Below are positions 22,800-26,556 of a DNA stretch of 26,556 nucleotides, one piece after another (position 1 is the first letter of the stretch; every line of letters starts with the position of its first letter). A program made the position numbers and the translations under genes. The stretch is taken from positions 1 through 26,556 of the forward strand of contig VSMY01000022.1 of assembly GCA_009773995.1 (NCBI GenBank). Direction: 5' to 3'. The stretch comes from Oscillibacter sp. Lineage in GTDB: Bacteria > Bacillota > Clostridia > Oscillospirales > Oscillospiraceae. The notes beneath the pieces are model-generated. The model made no database searches and had not been told where the DNA came from. It was given only the letters and a program-made list of their open reading frames with translations.

Positions 22800-24209
22800 T
22801 CAGTTCCGGGTGTGGATCGCCCGGCGCTCCACGTGGAGAGCGGCTTCCCGCACGGCCTCCGTGACGGTGGGATGGGAGTGGATGGCCGCAATCAGGTCCG
22901 GCGCTCCGGCGCCCATCTGAAGGGCCAGGGCGCCCTCGCTGATCAGGTCCGTGGCCCGTGGCCCGATGATGTGCACGCCCAGGATTTTTTCGTCCTCCAC
23001 GGCAGTGATGATTTTTACCAGCCCCTCTCCGCCGTTGAGAATCATAGCCTTGCCGTTGGCCATCATTGGGAATCGGCCCGTTTTGCAGTCCAGTCCCTGG
23101 GCCCTGCACTGCTCCTCGGTGAGGCCCACAGAGGCGGCTTCCGGGAAGATATACACACAGGTGGGATTGGTTTTCTCCGAGTAGCGGGCCTCGCGGCCGC
23201 AGATGTTCTCAGCCGCTGTCTCGCCCATGGCGGAAGCGGTGTGGGCCAGTTGGGCATAGCCTGCCACGCAGTCGCCGATGGCGTATACGCCGGAGACGCT
23301 GGTTTCCATTTTGCTGTTGACCAGGATGCGGCCATGGTCGTTGGCCACCCCTCCGGCCTCCAGATTCAGGGAGGCGGTGTTGGCCTTCCGGCCGATGGCC
23401 ACCAGGATCTTTTCCGCCTCGAAGCTGACGGTCTCTCCGTCCTTGGTCCGGCAGACGGCCCTGGCGCCCGTGGGGGACGCCTCCACAGACTGTACGGGAC
23501 ACTCCAGATAAAATTTCACGCCCATTTTTTTCATGTGCTTCACGCCAATCTTGGTCAGGTCGCCGTCCAGCATGGGGAGCATATGATCCGCCGCCTCCAC
23601 TACGGTCACCTTCGTGCCGAAGCCCGCGTAGGCGCAGGCCAGCTCCAGGCCGATGACGCCGCCGCCAATGACGACCATGGACTTGGGAAGGGTTTCCAAG
23701 CTCAGGGCGCCGGTGGAATCCACGCAGCTGGGATTTTCCCGGATGCCGGGGATGGGGGGAACCGCATTGACCGACCCGGTGGAGAGGATCACGGCATCGG
23801 CCTCCACCGGCTGCACGGTCCCGTCGGTCAGGGTGACCTTCAGCGCCTTGGGGCCGGTGAAGGAGGCGGTTCCGGAGACGGTCTCCACCCCGTTCATTTT
23901 CAGGAGCCCGGCGACGCCCATGGAAAGCTGCTTGGAGACCTTGTTCTTGTGGGCGATGACCTGGGGGAAGTCCACCTCCGCGCCGGAGACCTTTACGCCG
24001 ATTTCCGCGCTCTGGTTTCGAATATTCTCCAGAAGCTCGGCGCTGTGGAGCAGGCACTTGGTGGGGATGCAGCCCACGTTCAGGCAGGTGCCGCCCAGGT
24101 GCTCCTGTTCGATCAGCGTGACCTTCGCGCCCAGCTGAGCGGCCCGGATGGCGGCCACGTATCCGCCTGGACCCCCGCCGACAATGACGACATGTTTTTG
24201 TGTATCCAT
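22800..24209 (-). CDS. lpdA: Dihydrolipoamide dehydrogenase (E3)
   Basis: The 469-residue flavoprotein has the full E3 layout: FAD motif GGGPGG (11-16), redox disulfide GGTCLNVGCIPTK (Cys42, Cys47), NAD motif GGGVIGLE, the AIGDC FAD segment and the C-terminal active-site HPT (AIHSHPTVTEA). It reoxidises dihydrolipoamide on the carrier protein and reduces NAD+. No lipoyl domain is fused to its N-terminus. The ATG at 24209 follows GGAAGGAGG. Unlike most acetoin/2-oxoacid dehydrogenase clusters, it is on the opposite strand from E1/E2 and beyond the regulators, but its own promoter carries the shared operator, so it should be co-induced. Confidence 0.95.
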   Translation of the reverse strand: MDTQKHVVIVGGGPGGYVAAIRAAQLGAKVTLIEQEHLGGTCLNVGCIPTKCLLHSAELLENIRNQSAEIGVKVSGAEVDFPQVIAHKNKVSKQLSMGVAGLLKMNGVETVSGTASFTGPKALKVTLTDGTVQPVEADAVILSTGSVNAVPPIPGIRENPSCVDSTGALSLETLPKSMVVIGGGVIGLELACAYAGFGTKVTVVEAADHMLPMLDGDLTKIGVKHMKKMGVKFYLECPVQSVEASPTGARAVCRTKDGETVSFEAEKILVAIGRKANTASLNLEAGGVANDHGRILVNSKMETSVSGVYAIGDCVAGYAQLAHTASAMGETAAENICGREARYSEKTNPTCVYIFPEAASVGLTEEQCRAQGLDCKTGRFPMMANGKAMILNGGEGLVKIITAVEDEKILGVHIIGPRATDLISEGALALQMGAGAPDLIAAIHSHPTVTEAVREAALHVERRAIHTRN

Positions 24210-24372
24210 AAATATGATCCTCCTTCCGCGCCGTCGGCGTCAAGACCGGCGGCGCTGTTTGCTGGGGCCTGTCCGTGCCGGCCAAGCGCGCTTTTTCCGG
24301 CAAACCTGCGTATTTGGCCTATGTGAACAGGACCTGGAAAATCGTTCGCGAGTTCGCTTTTTCCACAGATTC

Positions 24373-24430
24373 AGAGTAACGTAATTCGGCGGAAAAATCC
24401 AATAAAAAAGAGCAAGCAAGTGTTATTCAC
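24373..24430 (-). promoter_or_regulatory. Promoter with shared operator, for E3
   Basis: Read on the minus strand from 24430: GTGAATAAC at offset 0, TATTGGA at offset 26 (24404-24398; the same heptamer as before E1 alpha) and TACTCT at offset 52 (24378-24373) as a weak -10. The leader to the E3 start at 24209 is about 155 bases, with no other recognisable element. The plus-strand side 24431-24535 holds no intact gene. Confidence 0.6.
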
Positions 24431-24535
24431 TTTGGTTATACATCGGGAGGATCAGGACATGCGCCTCACATGGGGGCGAAAATACAGCTGGGAAAATGAC
24501 TACCTATAAAAATATACGAACTTTTTTGGGGATGT

Positions 24536-25248
24536 ATGGAAGATAGACAGCCGCCGGGGCGGGGCTTTATCAAGGAGGTAGAGGCCCACAAGATCCATGT
24601 CGTCCGGCGCTCCATCGGCGGCGGCGCGGTCTATCATGACCTTGGAAATCTGAATTACTCCTTTATTACGGACGAGGAAAACGCGGAGCAGATCACCATC
24701 AAGCGCTTTACCGAACCGGTGGTGCGGGCGCTGAAGGGACTGGGGCTGGAGGCGGAGTCCTCCGGGTACAACGACATCCAGGTGGATGGGCGCAAGGTTT
24801 CCGGGACAGCCCAGCGGCTGAAGAAGGGACGCATCCTCCACCACGGGACTCTGCTGTTCGATTCCAACCTCAATATGGTGGCCGGTGCACTGAACGTGGC
24901 CCCGGAAAAGTTTCGGTCCAAGGGAACAAAGTCCGTCGGGAGCCGTATCGGCAATATCCGCCCCTGTCTGCCGCGCGACATGACGCTGCCGTAGTTCTGG
25001 ACGTATCTAAAAACGGCGCTGGCGGCGGCCTGCTGGAGGCCGCCGCCGTGGAAAAGGGCAGGAGCACGAGCCTCCATTTCTGGGGAGACTTTTTGGCAGT
25101 GGATTCCATGGGCCCGGTGCTCCAGGAGCTGCGGGAGTGCCGGTTTGAATGGGGGCAGGTCCGGGGTGTGCTGCGTCGCTTCCCGCTGGCGCGTTATTTC
25201 GGTGCGGTTACGGAAGAGGAGATACTCGAGACCTTATTTGGCTTTTGA
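24536..25248 (+). pseudogene. lplA: Decayed lipoate-protein ligase
   Basis: Two fragments of one lipoate-protein ligase remain. The first (24536-24994) carries the diagnostic core VVRRSIGGGAVYHDLGNLNYSF, then VDGRKVSGTAQ and GTLLFD, and reaches a TAG at 24992 just after CLPRDMTLP; similar-looking sequence continues in frame for about 15 codons. The second (about 25030-25248, another frame) encodes the C-terminal accessory domain: VEKGR, FWGDFLAVDSMGPV, ARYFGAVTEEEIL. About 50-60 N-terminal residues are missing (an in-frame stop lies at 24497), and several dozen residues between the fragments appear deleted. The enzyme would attach lipoate to E2 or carrier proteins, which makes its loss beside a lipoyl-dependent complex notable. 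Confidence 0.8.
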
Positions 25249-25621
25249 CCTCTGAGGATTCGAAAGATTTATCAATTACGCCGAAAAGGATGTAGTTGGA
25301 GCGAATGATGATTTGCCCAATGGACGCCGCCTTGTTGTGATCGGACACGAGCCTGGGCGGGACCAGGAGCGCGAAGAGAAATACGGCCAGCAGGCTGACG
25401 GCTACAAACGCCGCCTCTTTTCCCGCGATTCCGTCTCCCATGGCAACGCCGTAGATGTTCTTGAACATCAGCGCGGGCATAAAGAGGCTAAAGGTCACCC
25501 GGTCCAGGGCCCGCATACTGGGCCGGTCAATGACGCCCGCCCGGCGGATCAGCACGCCGACGCCCATCAGGAGCGCCATGGGCGCGACTACATGGTAAGC
25601 CGCCAAAAGACTGTCAAACAC
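25208..25621 (-). pseudogene. Truncated AEC (auxin efflux carrier) family transporter
   Basis: The first 114 or so residues are the start of an AEC-family permease: hydrophobic segments near residues 8-25, 43-58 and 70-88, the FMPALMFKNIY segment and IIRSNYILFG. Full AEC proteins are about 300 residues; here family similarity stops near base 25280 and the frame then runs into the tail of the broken lplA gene on the other strand, ending at 25208. The start (GTG 25621, AAGGAGG upstream) is intact, so the gene lost its 3' two-thirds, probably in the same rearrangement that damaged lplA. Confidence 0.72.
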
Positions 25622-25638
25622 GACTCCGCCTCCTTAAA

Positions 25639-26556
25639 TCACATCGACTGTACGGTCCTGCTTCGCTGTCCCCGGTAAACACACAGGACGGCGAGGGCGG
25701 AAACGACACCCAAAACGAAAACCGCCATAATCGGATAGCTGACATACATTCCGAACACATTGAAACCCTTATATCCGCCGAACACCTCTTTCATCAGCGT
25801 GACATTCGCAAGCCCGAAATCCACAAGCGCCCCAAGCCTCTGGGTCACGCTATCGCCCATTGCCGCCAGCCCCACATTCACAAACAGGATTGCGAGGCTG
25901 ACTCCCGCTGTTCCCATCTGGCTTTTCATGCGGGAGGAAATAAAACCGATAATCAAGCTATAAACCGCACCGGTAAAAATGAGCCATGCGACCCCGACTG
26001 CGGCAAGCTGCCAGACCTTCCATGGGAACATGGACCGGGCATAGGTGGGAATGGACTGAATAGCGGCATCCCAGCCATGGAAACTCCCATGGGGCAGAAA
26101 GCCGAACAGAAACGTGGCGGCCAGATACAGCGCTACCACAACTGTGGAGGCGGCAAGTACGCTCAGCAGCTTTGCCGTGACGATCTTCCGCCTGCCGTTC
26201 CGGGAGCTTAAAATCAGGTTGTCCATGCCGCTGGAGTGTTCCACAGCGAACACCGGGGCGATGACAAACGTCAGCGGCACAAACAGCAGAAACTGCATCA
26301 TATGCTCCCCCCAGTTGTTGAACAGGTTCTCCCACAGCAGGGCGTTGGCAAACTCCGGCTCCCCTAATTCTTCCAGCCTTTGTATAGCAGCGGACAGCTC
26401 CCGATAGTCAAAGGAATCTTGCTTCCCTTGGCGTTCCAGTTCCTTGATCTTCCCTTGCAGAAGGGCGATTCCATAAGGCTCCTCGGCACTCTCCGGCGGT
26501 GTGCCGTTCCAATATTCCTCCACCCGTTCGGCGTAGGCGTGGTAGTTCACCGCCAG
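25639..26556 (-). CDS. ABC-2-type transporter permease subunit (5' end outside window)
   Basis: At least 305 residues, open to the window edge. After an N-terminal soluble stretch (coiled-coil-like, rich in Glu, about residues 1-75) come roughly six hydrophobic segments, with FVIAPVFAVEHSSGMDNLILSSRNGRRKI between the first and second. This sequence, an 'E-x-x-SGxxxLLLSSxxGR' type loop, is typical of ABC-2 permeases in Firmicutes peptide/antibiotic-resistance exporters. The soluble stretch would follow a first membrane segment that is off-window, so the internal GTG at 26550 is probably not the true start. It has no evident link to the catabolic locus. The partner ATPase is not in the window. 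Confidence 0.75.
   Translation of the reverse strand: MAVNYHAYAERVEEYWNGTPPESAEEPYGIALLQGKIKELERQGKQDSFDYRELSAAIQRLEELGEPEFANALLWENLFNNWGEHMMQFLLFVPLTFVIAPVFAVEHSSGMDNLILSSRNGRRKIVTAKLLSVLAASTVVVALYLAATFLFGFLPHGSFHGWDAAIQSIPTYARSMFPWKVWQLAAVGVAWLIFTGAVYSLIIGFISSRMKSQMGTAGVSLAILFVNVGLAAMGDSVTQRLGALVDFGLANVTLMKEVFGGYKGFNVFGMYVSYPIMAVFVLGVVSALAVLCVYRGQRSRTVQSM

Noticed and set aside
24434..24460. GGTTATAC on the plus strand, resembling the shared operator, upstream of the lplA relic
   Set aside because: No TATT at offset 26 and no -10 at offset 52; it does not fit the common geometry, although it is next to the E3 operator and could be an accessory half-site.
1..26556. CRISPR arrays, tRNA or rRNA genes, transposases, integrases
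   Set aside because: No regularly spaced repeats, no cloverleaf or rRNA-like stretch and no recognisable recombinase motif were seen in any part of the window.

Overview
The window is high-GC and densely coded, with AGGAGG-type ribosome binding sites, lipobox-type TRAP binding proteins, and an AEC-type transporter beside an ABC-2-type permease. This suggests a GC-rich anaerobic Firmicute such as a gut Oscillospiraceae (Flavonifractor/Oscillibacter-like). That placement is an inference from gene content and style; there is no rRNA or other marker gene here.

Layout. 1-105 is the tail of an unrelated gene. 486-1214 (-) encodes a metallo-beta-lactamase-fold hydrolase that reads away from the main locus. 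1566-9488 (+) is one nine-gene run: TRAP binding protein, phosphotriesterase-family hydrolase, VOC protein, zinc dehydrogenase, two TIM-barrel isomerase/epimerase-family proteins, a second VOC protein, a second zinc dehydrogenase and a third isomerase. 9667-12656 (+) is a complete TRAP transporter (DctP, DctQ, DctM). A strong hairpin at 12737-12766 separates it from a converging (-) run, 16337 to 12774: VOC, short-chain dehydrogenase, zinc dehydrogenase, isomerase. Diverging from that run is 16600-20534 (+): E1-alpha and E1-beta of a 2-oxoacid/acetoin dehydrogenase, a free-standing lipoyl protein, an E2 catalytic core without lipoyl domain, and a lactonase-like metallo-beta-lactamase protein. 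Two overlapping LysR-type regulators follow (20937-22774, +), then dihydrolipoamide dehydrogenase (E3) on the minus strand (24209 to 22800). The right end is a small gene graveyard (a broken lipoate-protein ligase at 24536-25248 and a truncated AEC transporter at 25208-25621), then an ABC-2-type permease that runs off the edge.

How it may work together. The locus looks like a catabolic island for an unphosphorylated small molecule: uptake by TRAP transport, ring or lactone opening by amidohydrolase/MBL hydrolases, oxidation by MDR/SDR dehydrogenases, isomerisation or dehydration by TIM-barrel and VOC enzymes, then carbon-carbon cleavage to an acyl-CoA by a lipoamide-dependent TPP complex. I see no kinase and no aldolase. 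A VOC + zinc dehydrogenase + isomerase module occurs three times. Both TRAP binding proteins have Trp where the family normally has the carboxylate-binding Arg, so the ligand may not be an ordinary carboxylate. The substrate cannot be named from sequence.

Regulation. Five promoters (before DctP1, DctP2, E1-alpha, the minus-strand VOC operon and E3) share one geometry: a G-N-N-A-T-A element, TATT exactly 26 bases after its start, and a -10 box exactly 52 bases after its start. This ties five transcription units into one probable regulon, with the LysR pair as the obvious candidate regulators.
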